Of a stretch of DNA of 64,000 nt, positions 13,699 to 24,984 are shown in pieces. This DNA is from Gloeopeniophorella convolvens (lineage: Eukaryota > Basidiomycota > Agaricomycetes > Russulales): the NCBI GenBank assembly GCA_022496205.1, contig WTXD01000018.1:1-64000 (forward strand). The letters are read 5' to 3'. The notes beneath the pieces are model-generated. The model was not told where the DNA came from. It saw only the letters and a program-made list of their open reading frames with translations, and searched no databases. Numbering within the stretch: the first letter of the stretch is position 1; every line of letters begins with the position of its first letter. The position numbers and the translations under genes are program-made.

Positions 13699-15686
13699 TC
13701 ACCGGAAACGGTCCTCGTAGTCCGAGTATATGATCGCTGCAAAGCCCGCCACTTCGTGCAGGTCCGCGAGGCTCTGTCGGCGGCGTCAGCGCGGTGCGGG
13801 GGGTGAGTGGATGGACGGCGGGACACGCACGTCGACGAGCTCGTTCGGCATCCCGTTCAGCGCGAGGCTGCTCCACCGCGCAAGCCCGGGCAGCACGCTC
13901 GCCGTGCGCAGGCGCACCTCCGCCTCCGCCTCCGCGTCTGCGGGCGCGTCCGGGTCCGCGTCGTCCCCGACGAACACGTCCCGCGCGAGCCCGTCGAAGA
14001 GCACGCCCGCGGCGCGGTCGAGCGCGCGTTCGAGCACGAGCGCAAAGTCCGCCGACGCGAGCAGGTCGCGCGTCTCCTCGAGCAGCGCGGCGAACGCCGG
14101 CTCGTGCGTGTCGCCGTGCGCGGGCGGGAAGCCGCCGCGCGTGAGCAGGTGCGAGAGCGCGGACGACGTCGGCGGGAGGAGCGTCGAGAGGAAGCTGCGG
14201 AGCGTGTTATTAGCGGTGCGGCGTGGGATGGAGAGAGCGGGGGGACGGCGACTTGCTTGGTTCGCCGCTCGGTGCCCTCGAACGTGATCTCGTGCTCGAC
14301 GCGCCGGCGGACGTCGCTGATGAGCCTGTACAGCTCGACGACGCCAATTTTGCTCTTTAGTGATACACTGCGCGGCGTCGGTGAGTGCCTCATGCGGTGC
14401 CTGGGGACGGGCGGACGCACCCTTCGAACACCTCCTCGACCCCCCTGCGCACACGCTCCCCGACGTCCTTCCAGCCCACATTCAGAATCCACCAGCTGAG
14501 CGTCAGATACTTGCGCTCCGTCTCCGCATCGACGCCCTCGCGCCACACGCCGTCGTCCTCCCACGCCGCCTTCTGCCCGAGCAGCGCCTCGACGTCGTGC
14601 GCGCGCGCGCGGTCGACCAGCGACGGGAACAGCAGCGCGGAGAGGGACGTCTCGTACGCCTGCTGCGCGCGTGCCTCCTCCTCGCGCTCGAGCTGCATGA
14701 TCGACTGGATGTACTTGTACCGCCCGAGCAGCGAGAGCTGGATGTTGGTGAAGATCGTGAGGAGCGTGATCGAGTAGAGCACGGTCAGCGTCCGCGTGAC
14801 GGCTGCAGGGCACGCGCTCAGCGGGACACCACAGACAAGCAAGCAAGCAGCGCCTACTCAGCATCTTGACCTCCCGCCAGATCTCGGCCTTGCTCCGCGT
14901 CGCCGCGCTCATCTGCGACGCCGCCAGATCGACCTAGGACCACAGCGCGCTCAGTGATGCATCACACGGCGCCGGGGGCCCACGCACCACGCTCGCGTCG
15001 CCGCTGCTGCTCACCGCCGAGCTCGAGAGCCCCGACTCGGAGAGCGCCTTGCGCGCCCCGTGGTCCGCCGCCGCCGATAGCCGCGGCGAGGGGCCCGGCA
15101 CCGGCGACGGCTCGACCCAGCTGGAGGTCGACTCTGCGAGCGACGACGCGCCCGCGCGCGGCGAGACGGACTCGGACAGCAGCGACGCGGAGCCCGCGTC
15201 GGACAGCGCGTCGGACGGGCGGCGCACGAGCTCGACGCTCGAGTCGAGCGACGCGCTCGAGCGCGCCGCGGGCGAGTGCTCGGGCCGCGGCGGGAGGAGG
15301 GCGCGGGGTACGGGCAGGCCCTCGCGGCGCGCGCGCGAGAGCGCCTGCAGCTCGCTGGTGAGCGCCTCGACGTCCATCTCGTCGAGGACGTGCTGGCTGA
15401 GCATCGGCAGGTACGTCATGACCGTGAACGAGATGTCCTGCATGTTCTGCTGGAAGCGCTTGCGCACGCTGGGACGCGGACGCGGGTCAGCCGTGCGTAC
15501 GGCACAGGAGGGGGGGGGGGGGGCGTACTGCTCGCGCGCGGTGCGCTCCTGGACGATGCGCTCGCGCACGTCGTCGATGCGGGCCATGGCGTACTGGCCG
15601 GCGAGGTAGAGCCCGCCGACGACGCCTGCGGTCTTTGCGAGGCGCGCGCGGCGGTCGTAGAGGTAGTTGGAGACTGTGTTTAGCAT
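13699..15686 (-). CDS. PEX3: peroxin-3, peroxisome membrane biogenesis
   Basis: Membrane docking factor that recruits PEX19 with its cargo and is needed to form peroxisome membranes. The N-terminus (MLNTVSNYLYDRRARLAKTA) with GVVGGLYLAGQYA as the membrane anchor is typical. After the first intron come VRKRFQQNMQDISFTVM, LPMLSQHVLDEMDVEALT and a long Ser/Pro/Glu-rich insert (about 15010-15300). Then follow SKAEIWREVKML, LTVLYSITLLTIFTNIQLSL and LGRYKYIQSI, SWWILNVGWKDVGERV, and a C-terminal end LHEVAGFAAIIYSDYEDRFR before the stop at 13699. About six introns of normal size. The first intron begins GTACG and contains 14 consecutive C. The Ser-rich insert is longer than in yeast PEX3. Confidence 0.9.
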
Positions 15687-16029
15687 TGGAGGAGGGTGGA
15701 GGGGGGGTGCATCCGGGCGGCGTGCGTGCAAGGTGCGTAGCGCCGGGTGGGGCGAGCAAGCCGGGCGACGCGGCACGTGTTTACATATACGCCCTAGGAC
15801 CGAGCCTCGCCCCCCCAAATATCTGACTCGACTCTTTATTAGCTTCTCAATACGAATATTCGGAGAGAATGATGTCGACAGAACATTCTGTCAGACTTGT
15901 CGAGTCCGCGACCTGAGATTGTAGATACGGGCATGGCTCGGCAGACAGCACGAGACAGAACCTGCGCCAGACTCGACGACGAGAAGAGAACAGTAATCCA
16001 ATGCATTAGAGCGTGTGCCAAATAAAAAT
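15687..16029. other. short spacer PEX3-uL15m
   Basis: 343 bp between the PEX3 start and the uL15m stop. No gene seen. Confidence 0.5.
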
Positions 16030-17000
16030 CTATCGCTTCGCAAACTCCTCCGTCTTGAACCGCGACAGCTGCTCAGACAGCTGCCGCCACCGCTCCTGCA
16101 CGACCGGCATCTTCGCGATGCTCTCCGGCGCCAGGTACCCGCGGTTCTTCCACTCGGTATACCACTCTGTGAGAAGCCAAGTCAGCCCGGACGGCGCGCG
16201 CAACGAGAGAGCGGGCGGGAGCGCGCACGGATGTCCTGACGCCGTGTCGGCGCCGCGTCGACGTGGTCCGCGCGGCCCTTCACGCAGTCGTACAGCGCCA
16301 GGCGGTTGTAGTATCTGCAGAAGACGGAGCCGCCGAGCTTCTCGACGGCCTCGATGGCCGACTTGGACGCGCGCGAGGGCACGATGTGTATTGGCACCTT
16401 GAGGTGCTCCGCGCCCTGCGACCGCAGCACGTCAGCCAAAAAAAAACATCATTAAATGGAAGAATGTGAAGGCAACGCACGTCGCCTAGCAGCTTGACCC
16501 CGTCATGCGCGCTGTGGATGCACCCGCTCGCCACGAGCTCCTTGGCGGTGATAGGGTTCTCGGGCGACGACGCCAGCCGGCCCTGCGCAATCCAGTGCGC
16601 GATCCGGTCGAGGTTTACCGGCGCATACGTCTTGCCGTTGATGCTGCAGGCCGCGCAGACGTGTCAGGACAGCGCAAGCGCACGACGCGACGCGGCAGCA
16701 CGCACGCATTGGTGAAGCCCTTCTTTGGAAAGAGCTTCGCGATGGTCGTCTGCCCGCCCTCGAAGCCCGCCTTGGGCTTCCCGTTGCCCGACCGCGCCTT
16801 CTGGCCCTTGTGGCCGCGTCCGGAGGTCTTACCCAGGCCGGAGCTGCGCCCGCGGCCGAGGCGTTTTTGCTGCACCGTCCGTCAGCAACGAAGGCGCACC
16901 ACAAACCAGCCTGTGTGCTCACTGTGTGGCGCGAGCCGGCAGAGGGGTGGAGGTTGAAGAGGTGGACACGCGCGGTGGACGCGCGAACAGTGGCGGACAT
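16030..17000 (-). CDS. MRPL10: mitochondrial large ribosomal subunit protein uL15m
   Basis: A structural protein of the mitochondrial large ribosomal subunit, bacterial L15 type. Start ATG at 17000 ([16 protein letters not shown]..); the first intron follows at H-T, then [20 protein letters not shown] and [20 protein letters not shown], the L15 signature. Later exons carry [35 protein letters not shown], a block of the L15 fold ([20 protein letters not shown]), and the fungal C-terminal tail ending EEFAKR. The N-terminus is basic and hydroxylated, as for an import presequence. Divergent from the small protein gene at 17126. Confidence 0.9.
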
Positions 17001-17125
17001 GGTGGTCCACGAACAAGCAGCCGGCAACGCCCGGGCCCGGGCCCGCCACGCGCACTCGCGCTTTCCCTCCGAGTCCGACTCGTCTCGCAACAACACCGAC
17101 GCATACTTTATACGACTCACTAGCA
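17001..17125. promoter_or_regulatory. 125-bp divergent promoter
   Basis: The two start codons (uL15m at 17000 minus, small protein at 17126 plus) are only 125 bp apart, so both promoters and 5' leaders must share this segment. A TATA-like ctttata lies at about 17106-17112, close to the plus-strand start. Confidence 0.55.
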
Positions 17126-17649
17126 ATGGTGCGCTCGCTCGCCGCCGCCAGCGCGTCTGTCTGACACAGGTGCTTTGCGCAGGGTGGAGGCGCCAGATAT
17201 CCCTATCCGAAGGAGGTGTGGTCGCCAGCAGGTGCGCCGCGCAACCCCGACCGCTCCCCTCCGTGTGCTCACCCGCTCGTTTCTCCCCACAGGCGGCTGG
17301 TGGACGCGCCCCGCAAACTGGCGGGCCAACACCGCCATCCTGTTCGCAGGCATCCTCGTCACCTCGTACGGCGTCTGGACCGTCAGCGCAGACAAAGAGG
17401 TGAGCCCCCCCCCCCGCCCCCAAACACGTCCCTCCGCATTCTGTCTGTCTGTGCCCCGACGGCCGAACCGATGCACTGACGCGCAGCGCCCCAGGTCCGC
17501 TACAACGAACCGATCCGGCCCATTCCCTCCATGCGGGTACGCCAGCCCCACCCTTCCCCACCTGACGCGCGCGCTCACCTTCTTCTGCCCACGCACAGTG
17601 GGCCAAGCAGTATCAGGGAGCCAAAGAAGGCGACAAAGCCGCATCGTAG
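17126..17649 (+). CDS. small conserved fungal membrane protein
   Basis: An 83-residue protein with one membrane segment, function not known to me. Best model: join 17126..17128, 17183..17231, 17293..17399, 17495..17536, 17599..17649 (252 nt). Exon 1 would be just the ATG, followed at once by a GT-AG intron of 54 nt. The protein begins M-GGGARYPYPKEVWSPAGG, then WWTRPANWRANTAI and a hydrophobic helix (LFAGILVTSYGVW), then EPIRPIPSMRWAKQY. The Y-P-Y-P, WSPAGGWW and W-A-K-Q blocks look like those of a conserved fungal family; a mitochondrial membrane location is inferred from size, composition and the divergent mitochondrial ribosomal gene. Intron 3 starts GTGAG and then a run of about ten C. 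Confidence 0.72.
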
Positions 17650-18517
17650 ATCGCTACCCCCCTTATCTCCCGTGCAATCAATCTGTGTCTGAAGCGCTTC
17701 CCCGACCGTTCTTCCCGTCCTGCGTGCGCGGAGAGAAACCCCGACTGAGGCAGCGCAGCGCGCCATGGCTACGTTAATTTGACACCCTTCTCCCGAGCAA
17801 CTCCGCGAGGCCCAGTGACGCTGGGCGACGCGGTCCTCGTCTTATGCGCAAATGATAGGCTGAGCCGAACAACGTCGGCGCGCCTTTGCACCCTAACCGC
17901 AGCGCCTGGCCACACGAACATACCTCGGCGATATCAATAACTCGCGGCGAAAGTGCCCATGAGCCCGGCGCACATTCCGCTCTCGACGGAGCACACAAAA
18001 CGGCTGCCTGCGCCCTTGTCAAGTTCCCCGCGTGCGTTCTGGGGCGCTCCCCGCTGTTGAATTAGACGCAGACGCCCACGGCGACGTGCCGCGCTCTTCG
18101 CGAAGGGCAGCGGACAAACCGCATCAGCCGCCGCGCGGAGAAACCTGGGGGCCATCACGGAGCCATTGCCCCACGCCCCGTTCGCCTGGAGCGGCGCCGC
18201 GCTGCTCGATAACATGGGCCTGTGTCAGCGCCGTGTGCTGAGCGGCAAGCCAGTGGGGATAGTTGGATAGGCAGATGCAACGAGGCGGATTACTCTACGT
18301 GCTACTAAGTGGTGTGGGATAGATACGTATAATGGACTGCGCGGATCGGGGTCCGTGTTGCGTACATACCTGACGGCGACAGCGGCGGGGTGTCGAGGCA
18401 GGTCAGCTGCTAAACATGCACTAGGGGCTTTCAAGCCCCGAGGCGCTGCAGAAACGAGGGAGTGCCAGTGCAGTCGCTCGCGGACGCGCGCGCAACGGCA
18501 GGCGCCCCGCCCGCCCT
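17650..18517. other. intergenic, no gene seen
   Basis: 868 bp between the convergent small protein gene and the DUF2461 gene. Frames are short and no family is recognisable. Confidence 0.45.
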
Positions 18518-20334
18518 CTACTGCTCCTCGTCCCCTTCGTCTCCGTCACCTGGCTCCTCGTCCGTGTCAGCAGGGCCTTCCTCCCCGTCGCCGTCCTCCT
18601 CATCCTCGTTGCCGACCGTCATCCAGTCGTTCATGCTGGCATCGACACCCCGGTCAGCGCGCAGCCCTGTATGCGGGGCGACACGCACCAATACACGAGC
18701 GGCTTGGCGGCCCTTACGACCTCCGCCACGGTGCGGCCGAACTCGGGGCTCAGCACCTCCTCGTCGGTGAAGTGGTGCAGCACGACAAAAGAGCGGCACT
18801 TGAGCAGGTCGATGTCCCTATCGCGCGCGCGCGGGGCAATCAACGCCCGGCCGCGCGCTGAGCACACAGTGCGACGCACTTGTGGTTCTTGTCGACGCCC
18901 TTGGGCGCCGTCTTGAGCTCGTCGTCTCGCCCAAAGATGCTCTGCCGGCCCTTCTGCGCGCGCGGCGTGGCGAAGCCGAACGCGTCGACAAAGGCGGGCG
19001 CGTTGATGATGCGCCGCAGGCGCGCCGGGCCGCGCTGGATGTGCGAGCGGATCGTCGCGAGCTCGTTCTTGCCGGGGCACCAGGTGCCCGCGGCGAGGAG
19101 GCTCCCGCCGCCCGGCGTGACTGCCGGGATAGGGGCGCCGTGAGTCACTGCGCTGCGGTGATCGTTGCCCGCGAGGGGAAGACGCACTCATGCTAAAGGG
19201 GTTCGTGGGGCCGTGTTAGCGCGGCAGGCCACGGGCAAAGTCTGGACGGGGCGCACATGTGATCTGTGCGAGTTTGCAGAGGCGTCAATCACTGCGTCAA
19301 TGGTACAGGGGGGCGCAACGCACAGCCGGCAAAGATGCCCTTCCGCCCGCTCCGCGAGAACGTCGCGGAGAAGTTCGTCTTGTATGGCGTCTTGTCGTTG
19401 CTGAAGCGGACCTAGGGCGGTGGTCGGACGGCGGCAGCGCGTGCAGCAGAACGCGGGACGCACGTCGCGGTATATCCTGTAGACGACGTCCTTGGGCGGC
19501 AGCGGCGGGATCTGCGGGTCGACCTCCGTGATCAGGTCGTGAACTTCTCGACAAAGTGCTTGAACTCGGTCTCGGCGAGACGGAAGACGGGCTCTGTGGT
19601 GTCGTGCGTCAGCGAGACGCGCGGGCAGCCTCCAGACCGTAACAGACCACCGTGTAATCTGAACCTGGACGCCGGGGCGCAGTGCCGTGGTCAGTCATGC
19701 AGGGGGACGCCCACGAACTCGAAGCGGGGCACGCCCACCATTCGCGGTCGTTACACGCTGGCTTCTTGAGCTGCGAAAGGAAGTCGAACGTGTTCTGGGA
19801 GATCTGGCCCGGAGGGACTGAGGCGGTGTGGTCTCGTGAGGCCCTCGTTCCCGTAGCACATTGCATAAAGGACGCACCCCGTCCCGTCTTTGGGGCCTGC
19901 ACGACCTTCCCTACGATCTCCTGGCCGTCCTTCAGGCCGTCGTCGTCATCGTCGTCGTCGACATCGACGTCGCTGTCCGCCTTCTTCGCTTTCTTGCGGG
20001 GCCTCGCGGCGGCGCGCGGCTTGGCGGGCGATGCGCGTTTCCGCTTTCCCCCGACGCGTTTCTTTAGGTCGTCTTCGCTGTCTTCGTCCAGCGCGTCGCT
20101 GTGGAGCGAGTTCACATCGTCCCCGTCGCTGTCCTCATCTTCCTCCCGGTACTCATCGCTCACGGCTTCGTCGGCGCTCTCAGACACGTCAGAAGCAGGG
20201 GCGGCGCGGGGGGCGGGAGCCCGCTGTGGCCGCGTGGCCGCGGCGGTGCGTCTTTTTGGCGCGTGGGCCGCCTGGGGCGAGTGCTGTGCCGTGCCGTTGG
20301 CTCTGGAACGCGCCGTACGTGGTTTAGAGGGCAT
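18518..20334 (-). CDS. DUF2461 (TIGR02453) family protein
   Basis: A conserved protein of unknown function. The N-terminal third is low-complexity and basic/acidic with likely nuclear targeting (GKRKRASPAK, RPRKKAKK), including a run of Asp from about 19930. The DUF2461 domain follows: QISQNTFDFLSQLKKPACND, PPKDVVYRIYRDV, the RFSNDKTPYKTNFSATFS region across 19300-19470, SLLAAGTWCPGKNELATIRS, LRRIINAPAFVDAFG, DDELKTAPKGVDKNHK, DIDLLKCRSFVVLHHFTDEE and VLSPEFGRTVAEVVRA. The tail is acidic (EDEEDGDGEE). Several introns. Start at 20334 (MPSKPRTARS); an in-frame extension upstream is less likely because the family starts close to the basic region. Divergent from acetyl-CoA synthetase. Confidence 0.82.
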
Positions 20335-20630
20335 GTTGATGGCTGAATTGAAGAATGCAGAGGCGCGGCGCCGTGTCGCGGCGTGGCGGGTGAGCGCTAC
20401 GCCGCGGTGCCGCTTCCGCAAGGGCTTCCGTCATCATTGCGAACCCCTGGCCCACCCCATACTGGATGCAGCCTCTGTCACCCTCGAACAGAATGAACAT
20501 CGCGAGCAGCGAACAACCATGGTTATACGGCGCATGAAGCGCATTTCCGCACTAGCTCCAGTGAGCAGGACCGCACTGTCGCCATTGACTTTGGTGGCGA
20601 CGGCGGGCCGCCGCATTGGGGAGGGGATGA

Positions 20631-20643
20631 CACGTGGCACGTG
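20631..20643. promoter_or_regulatory. tandem E-box CACGTG-g-CACGTG
   Basis: Two perfect palindromic CACGTG hexamers separated by one base, about 165 bp upstream of the acetyl-CoA synthetase ATG. CACGTG is the core site for bHLH factors. Seen in sequence; binding is inferred. Confidence 0.5.
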
Positions 20644-20656
20644 CCGCGCTAGCCCG
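20644..20656 (+). promoter_or_regulatory. CCG-N7-CCG candidate AcuK/AcuM-type site
   Basis: Reads ccg-cgctagc-ccg directly after the E-box pair. CCG-N7-CCG is, to my knowledge, the motif described for the Aspergillus AcuK/AcuM zinc-cluster regulators. A relative of AcuK is encoded at 6387-8449. In GC-rich DNA such a six-base match can occur by chance. Confidence 0.35.
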
Positions 20657-20750
20657 CAGCGGTTTCAGCGCAGGGACGACCAAAGCATGCACGTCCCGAG
20701 TGAGGTCACACGGAATCGGATAATCCCTGTCTGCGGCTTTGCGCTCCCCT

Positions 20751-20758
20751 TATAAGTA
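20751..20758 (+). promoter_or_regulatory. TATA-like box of acetyl-CoA synthetase
   Basis: tataagta, 47 bp before the ATG at 20805, followed by a pyrimidine-rich leader. Confidence 0.5.
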
Positions 20759-20804
20759 TCCCCCCGCAATTACCTAGTTGTCCCCACCGCCCTTTCCCCC
20801 ACAA

Positions 20805-23231
20805 ATGTCAGAGCCAACAGAACTCGTCCCCATTCACCCCGTCGCCCCCCGTCTCAAGAACGGCCCTAAGAAGCCACACGTAGGGCCCTCCATCGCAGAG
20901 TACAAGGCCGCACATGCACAGACAATCGGCCATGATTCTGACCACTGGTGGGCAAAGGCACGTCGCAACCCCACTCGTTCCCAGCGACGGAATGATGCTT
21001 ATTTCCCGCTGCGCGCATCTCCAGGCCGCCCGCGAGATGCTCTACTGGGACCGCCCCTTTCACACGGTCCGGTCGGGCAGCTTTGAAAAGGGCGACATTG
21101 TCTGGTTCCCAGAGGGCGGCCTCAACGCGTCCTACAACTGCGTTGACCGCTGGGCATTCAAGCATCCCGACAAAGTAGGCGCCCGTCTTTGATCGCGTGA
21201 TTCAGCGCGCCCGTTCCAGACACGGTCCTTTCTGATTCGTAAAACGCCACAGACCGCCATTATTTACGAAGCTGATGAGCCCAACGAAGGTGCCGAGATC
21301 ACATACGCCGAGCTCCTGCGCGAGGTCTCCAGCGTCGCAAACGTGCTCAAGTCCTTCGGTATTAAGAAGGGCGACACCGTCTCCATCTACCTGCCCATGA
21401 CATGGCAGGCCGTCGCCGCCTTCCTCGCTTGCGCGCGCATCGGCGCTGTGCATTCGGTCGTCTTCGCCGGCTTCTCTGCAGAGTCTCTCCGTGATCGCAT
21501 CAACGATTGCAAGAGCCGTGTGATTCTCACCTCCGACGAGGGCCGCCGGGGTGGCAAGACCATCGCGACCAAGGCCATCGTCGACGCCGCGCTCAAACAG
21601 TGTCCGCACGTCGAGCACGTCCTCGTGCTCAAGCGCACGGGGAGTGAGGTTTCGTGGACACAGGGACGCGACAAATGGTGGCACGAAGAGACCGCACGTG
21701 TGCCCAATTACTGCCCCCCTGAGGTCATGGCCGCCGAAGATCCTCTGTTTATCCTATATGTGAGGCGCCCGTGATTGCACGTGTGCTTAATCGGGCCTTC
21801 TAATCTGTTTCCAGACATCCGGCTCCACGGGCAAGCCTAAGGGCGTCGTGCACACGACCGGTGGCTACCTGCTCGGCGCCGCGCTCACGCTCAAATACGT
21901 CTTCGACGTGCACCCCGATGACAAGTTTGCGTGCATGGCGGACGTCGGCTGGATCACCGGACATTCGTACGCGCCACCATCTACGCCGCGCGCAGCGCCT
22001 GCGGGCCACTCACACGCCCTGCCGTATCCAGATACATCGTCTACGGCCCGCTCGCGAACGGCGTCTCGACCGTCGTGTTCGAGTCGACGCCGGTGTACCC
22101 CACGCCCTCGCGCTACTGGCAGACGGTCGAGAAGCACAAGCTGACGCAGTTCTACTCGGCGCCGACGGCGATCCGCCTGCTGCGCCGCCTGGGCGCGCAC
22201 CACGTCGAGCCGCACGACCTGAGCTCGCTGCGCGTGCTCGGGAGCGTCGGCGAGCCGATCAACCCCGAGGCGTGGAACTGGTACAACGAGCACGTCGGCC
22301 GCCGCCAGTGCGCGATCGTCGACACGTTCTGGCAGACCGAGACGGGCAGCATCGTCGTCACGCCCTTCCCCGGCGCGGTCGAGACCAAGCCCGGCTCCGC
22401 GACGGTGCCCTTCTTCGGCATCGACCCCGTCATCCTCGACCCCACCTCCGGCAGGGTCAGTGCCCGTGCCTGCGCGGCTCCGTGTGTTGGTACTGATGGC
22501 AGTGCGCGTCTGCAGGAGCTCGTGGGTAACAACGTTGAGGGCGTGCTCGCGCTACGCAACCCGTGGCCGTCGATCGCGCGCACCGTCTTCCAGGACCACC
22601 AGCGCTACCTCGAGACGTACATGAAGCCGTACCCCGGCGTGTTCTACACGGGCGACGGCGCCGCGCGCGACGAGCACGGCTACATCTGGATCAAGGGCCG
22701 CGTCGACGGTAAGCCGCGCACGCGTTGAGGCATCGCGCAGTCCCCGCTGACGCCGGCGTCACGCAGACGTCATCAATGTGTCTGGCCACCGCCTCTCGAC
22801 GGCGGAGATCGAGTCGGCGCTCATCATGCACCCCGGCGTCGCCGAGACGGCCGTCATCGGCTCCGCCGACGAGCTCACGGGACAGGCCGTCTTTGCCTTC
22901 GTCACGCTCAAGCCGTAAGCCCCGCGCCCTCCCGTCCCCGCGCACCACAGCTGACCGCCCGCACAGCGAGTTCAAGTACGACCCGAACGACGAGGGCGCG
23001 CTGACCAAGGAGCTCACGCTGCAGGTGCGCAAGGTGATCGGCCCGTTCGCGGCGCCGAAGCGGATCTACCTCGTCTCGGACCTGCCCAAGACGCGCTCGG
23101 GCAAGCTCATGCGCCGCATCATGCGCAAGATCGTCGCGGGCGAGGGCGACCAGCTCGGCGACCTCAGCACGCTCGCGGACCCCAGCGTCGTCGACCAGAT
23201 CAAGACTAAGGTCGCCGCCGCGACCGCATGA
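20805..23231 (+). CDS. ACS1: acetyl-CoA synthetase
   Basis: Makes acetyl-CoA from acetate, CoA and ATP; the entry step for growth on acetate. Start [15 protein letters not shown] at 20805. Exons give [59 protein letters not shown], and the AMP-binding loop [14 protein letters not shown] (an intron lies just before it). Then [74 protein letters not shown] and [15 protein letters not shown] with the conserved C-terminal lysine that is acetylated in this family. Length and order match full-length fungal enzymes. The first intron (20958..21024) fits only as a GC-AG intron. Stop at 23229-23231. Confidence 0.95.
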
Positions 23232-23520
23232 GCGTCATCTGCTTCTTACTAGCCCGGGTTTCTTCTTGATGGGTTGTGGGTGCACGGTAGAAGGATAAGG
23301 CATACCGGACGCGGTATATATGTATGTATTAGGGTATCGTAAATGGCAGCGATGTGGTCTCTACAGCCTCCATCTGACCGTGCGTCATCGTCGACATCGC
23401 CCAGCGACCTCTAAGCAAACCTATCTGTCTCAACCCCCTTCATCCCTTCCTCAATCTCGGGCGCCCCTCCCTCCGGCCTCAATCATAACTAATAGCATAT
23501 ATGCATGCCCGCGCGAGACG

Positions 23521-24161
23521 TCATCGCGAACCGGAGCCGCGCACGACCTCGGAGTACAGGGCCGCCGCCTGCGCGTTCTCGTCAGGGAGCACCTCCCACC
23601 CGTCCTCGTCAAGCAGCACGAGGCGCCCCTCGATCTCGACGACCTCGAACGCCTCCCCGTCCGTCATCGGCGCCGGTGCACGGCGCGGCGCCTTCGCAGG
23701 GCGCGCCATCGCGAGCAGCGTCGCGCCCGACGCGCAGGGCTCTTCGGGCGTGTCCTCAGCGACGGGGGCGTACGCAGGCTCGTCCGCGTCAGCGTCGGAG
23801 TCGAGGTCGGAGTCGGTATCGGCGTAGTGCGCGTCCAACGCGAGCGCCCGCCCGCTCGCGAGCCCGCGCCCCGCGAACGGCGTCGCGCCGCCGCGGTCCC
23901 CGCGCTGCTCCTGGCGCATCTCACGCGGCTGCTGGCGGCAGGAGCGCTCGCACGCGACCCGCCAGAGCTGGTACTTGCGCTCCTCGTGGCGCTGTGGCGA
24001 CGCCGGCGTCAGTATGACGTGTCATAGAAGGGGGGGGGGGGTACCTCTCTGCCGACTTTGCGCCGTTGGGTGTCGGCGATCTTGCGTGGGTTGGGGATGG
24101 GCGACGGGGGCGTGGGGTCGTTGAGTGTGATGTTTTGCCAGTGCGAGCGGGTCTGAGACAT
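23521..24161 (-). CDS. hypothetical protein, two exons
   Basis: Model: exon 24161..24045, intron 24044..23992, exon 23991..23521, giving 195 residues. Start MSQTRSHWQNITLNDPTPP, then IADTQRRKVGRE, RHEERKYQLWRVACERSC, an Asp/Ser-rich acidic stretch, and VVEIEGRLVLLDEDGWEVLP before the stop. Frame continuity across the intron and the ordered, non-repetitive tail support a real gene; no family recognised. The intron begins GTA and is followed at once by twelve C. Tail-to-tail with acetyl-CoA synthetase, 289 bp apart. Confidence 0.65.
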
Positions 24162-24984
24162 GGTGGCTTGTGTGGTAGTGCGCTGGGCGGTGCCGGTTGG
24201 GGGCCGGTGGTGGTGGTGGCGAGTGACTGGTGAACCCAGAAGTTGGGAGATTCGCTTGGGGCTGCACTTGCTTATATATCTCCAGCGGGGGCGCGGCTGT
24301 GAGTCATCGCGCCGCTTGGTGATCGCGGGCGGGCGGGTGGCGGCCAGTGCAAAGACGTGATCTGAGGCTCAGGCGGTGACTCAGAGCTGCCACGAATGAA
24401 TTGATGATAGCCTGACTCGGTGATGGTGGTGCACTGTCGCTCGGTGCCGGGGTTGTCGGCCCTGGGATTCTGGCACCGCCAGATTTGCAGTGCTCTGCGC
24501 ATTGTCTGTCGGCGAGGGACGAGAGACCAGTCATCGCATTTCTGCGGAGTGTTGGCGGGGTAGACCGTAGAGTAGATTCTCCGGGTTGCTGAAATGCGAG
24601 GTAACGGCGGCGTGCAGTGCAAAGCGGCCCAAAGGGGGTTGCGGAAGCACCGCGTTGATCTTGCGTTGCGGGAGCGACTAAGTTATGTCTTGGGTCTCGG
24701 AACAGAATAATGCGGCAGTGGCTGGGCCTGTTTCTGCGCCTCTGACAATTCTGAGCAGCTCAAATCGTTCCACATGCATCGCTCCTGGTAGTGGTTGAGG
24801 ATAAAAAGCGCCAGGTAGCAGCCTATTGATTCTATTTGTTTGACGGGCCCGAGCCGGCCCGGCGTCTCCGGGAGGATGATTTAGCCAATCCCGTCGTGTC
24901 AGCGCCTGATCGCTGCGGCTCGTTGCTGCGGTGACCTTGGGACGCCGTGTGCGCGCCCTGGCATCTCAATCAACAACCATCACC
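24162..24984. other. divergent intergenic region
   Basis: 823 bp between the hypothetical gene and gene X, holding both promoters. A ggataaaaagcg element lies near 24800. No gene recognised. Confidence 0.45.

Larger units (their letters stand above)
20335..20804. promoter_or_regulatory. divergent promoter DUF2461 / acetyl-CoA synthetase
   Basis: 470 bp between the two start codons. Contains a tandem E-box pair, an adjacent CCG-N7-CCG site, and a TATA-like element, listed separately. Confidence 0.6.
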
